From the NCBI GenBank assembly GCA_020445245.1, contig JAGRHB010000114.1, positions 1 through 6,516 on the forward strand: a stretch of 6,516 nucleotides of DNA, in the 5' to 3' direction. This document shows, one piece after another, positions 5,776 through 6,516 of this stretch (position 1 is its first letter; each line of letters starts with the position of its first letter). The DNA is from Gammaproteobacteria bacterium (GTDB taxonomy: Bacteria; Pseudomonadota; Gammaproteobacteria; Chromatiales; Sedimenticolaceae). A model generated the notes under the pieces. It did no database searches and was not told the origin of the DNA. It was given only the letters and a program-made list of their open reading frames with translations. The position numbers and the translations under genes were made by a program.

Positions 5776-6516
5776 CGATGGCGCTTGGGGCTTCCCCAAT
5801 CGCGCCATACCGGTCGGCTCGGCCGCCTACTACGCAGTACGTTTCTGTCCGCCGGAGCAACGTGAGCGCAACGCCCTGCTGCTGGCCTGGTACGAGCTGG
5901 TGCAGGAGATCGTCGAGCAGCACACCGACCCCGGCGTGGCACGTCTGAAACTCGACTGGTGGCGTCAGGAGGTTTCGCTGCTGAGCGTCCGGCGATGCCG
6001 TCATCCGCTCACCGTCGCGCTTCAGAACACCGGTGTCGGCGCAGGGTCGGAAATACCGATGTCGGCGATCATCGAGGCCGCCGACGACGAGATCCGTTCG
6101 CCACAGGTGCACGACGACGGTGCGTTCACTGCCAACTGCCGCCGCTCTTTCGGCGGCCTTTTCGTGCTGCTGAACCGTCTCGACGGGCTTGCTCCCGAGG
6201 GGGAAAGGTCCTGCGTCGAATGCGGGGGCTATTGCGCCGCGGTGGAACGGATCCGCCAACTGTCCCGGTCGCCGCAGCGTGTGCCGCCAGACCTCGGCAC
6301 CGCAACACTGCGCCAGTCACCGGCCGAGTGGCGCACGCAGCGCCTGGACGCCCTGTTGGCCGCGTTCGATTCCACGCCGACACGACCATTGCCCGTACTT
6401 GCCGCGCGGCTGCTGGCGTTGAGCAAGGCAATGCACAAAAAAATCCGCAACAGCGGTTATCCTGTTGCCGACACCCTGGTGGAACGTGCGCCCATCGCCC
6501 TGCTGTGGACCGCCTG
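5756..6516 (+). CDS. squalene/phytoene synthase family protein, motif-degenerate, 3' end cut by window
   Basis: An open frame from ATG 5756 to the window edge: 253 complete codons plus TG. If the next base is A the gene ends there, but the family usually continues after this point (LLWxAW-like end), so truncation by the window is more likely. An in-frame TGA at 5750-5752 makes ATG 5756 the earliest start, and it overlaps the phosphatase gene by 20 bases. Family marks are GSAAYYAVRFCPPEQR at 21-36, DPGVARLKLDWWRQEV at 58-73, FGGLFVLLNRLDG at 132-144, and a GYPV segment near the end. The first Asp-rich motif (VDDxxD in active relatives) reads VQEIVE at 49-54. The second (RDxxED-like) reads IRQLSRS at 166-172. 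Metal-dependent prenyl coupling is therefore doubtful; it may be a non-catalytic relative, as proposed for the mitochondrial assembly factor NDUFAF6. No signal peptide or obvious membrane segment is seen. Family assignment is good; function is unknown. Confidence 0.75.
   Translation, partial: MTPASPDDGAWGFPNRAIPVGSAAYYAVRFCPPEQRERNALLLAWYELVQEIVEQHTDPGVARLKLDWWRQEVSLLSVRRCRHPLTVALQNTGVGAGSEIPMSAIIEAADDEIRSPQVHDDGAFTANCRRSFGGLFVLLNRLDGLAPEGERSCVECGGYCAAVERIRQLSRSPQRVPPDLGTATLRQSPAEWRTQRLDALLAAFDSTPTRPLPVLAARLLALSKAMHKKIRNSGYPVADTLVERAPIALLWTA
6138..6162 (+). other. terminator-like hairpin inside the squalene-synthase-like gene
   Basis: GCCGCCG at 6138-6144 and CGGCGGC at 6151-6157 form a perfect 7-base-pair stem with loop CTCTTT, followed by CTTTT. 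This resembles an intrinsic terminator but lies mid-gene in an intact frame (around residues 128-136). The T-run is short. It is probably chance, or at most a weak attenuating structure. Confidence 0.2.

Noticed and set aside
6138..6162. Intrinsic terminator ending the ubiG operon
   Set aside because: It lies in the middle of an intact reading frame whose family motifs continue past it, and the T-run is only four bases.
1805..6516. A dedicated MTA-to-isoprenoid shunt cluster linking mtnA to the squalene-synthase-like gene
   Set aside because: No shunt enzyme acting on methylthioribulose-1-phosphate is present. The synthase-like protein lacks its catalytic motifs and belongs to a separate overlapping gene set with ubiG. 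The association would be speculation.

Overview
The window is about 6.5 kb of compact, GC-rich chromosomal DNA that codes almost end to end. It most likely comes from a gammaproteobacterium. A ubiquinone biosynthesis gene (ubiG) is present, and the block mtnA - mtaD - ubiG - HAD phosphatase (mupP-like) matches the gene neighbourhood I recall from Pseudomonas aeruginosa. A squalene/phytoene-synthase-like gene follows it here, which rather suggests a relative outside Pseudomonas, for example in the Chromatiales/Ectothiorhodospiraceae. That placement is inference. I see no mobile element, tRNA, rRNA, CRISPR array or phage gene.

Layout. Positions 1-121 are a leader with a strong GC hairpin. Positions 122-1789 (+) hold leuA, a long-form 2-isopropylmalate synthase that makes the first committed intermediate of leucine synthesis. 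Positions 1805-2869 (-) hold mtnA, methylthioribose-1-phosphate isomerase, which converges on leuA with only 15 bases between the stop codons. Inverted repeats span this junction. Positions 2870-2971 are a divergent promoter region. Positions 2972-4288 (+) hold mtaD, a 5'-methylthioadenosine/S-adenosylhomocysteine deaminase. Positions 4289-4384 are a short gap with a perfect TATAAT and a 12-base palindrome. Three overlapping genes follow on the + strand: ubiG (4385-5101), a MupP-type HAD phosphatase (5098-5775), and a squalene/phytoene-synthase-family gene (5756 to the window edge, incomplete).

How the genes fit together. MtaD and MtnA are two steps of methylthioadenosine salvage. MtaD deaminates MTA to methylthioinosine. 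A phosphorylase not seen in this window would release methylthioribose-1-phosphate, and MtnA would isomerise that to the ribulose form. MtaD-family enzymes can also deaminate S-adenosylhomocysteine, the by-product of methyltransferases such as UbiG next door. UbiG does both O-methylations of ubiquinone synthesis. The phosphatase most resembles MupP of the cell-wall MurNAc recycling route. The final gene has the isoprenoid-synthase-like fold signature but has lost both aspartate-rich catalytic motifs. leuA looks like an independent transcription unit.

Most of the window is conserved housekeeping metabolism, and I do not see a clearly new multi-gene system. The points most worth a second look are the degenerate squalene-synthase-like protein, the overlapping hairpins at the leuA/mtnA junction, and the palindrome in the presumed ubiG promoter.
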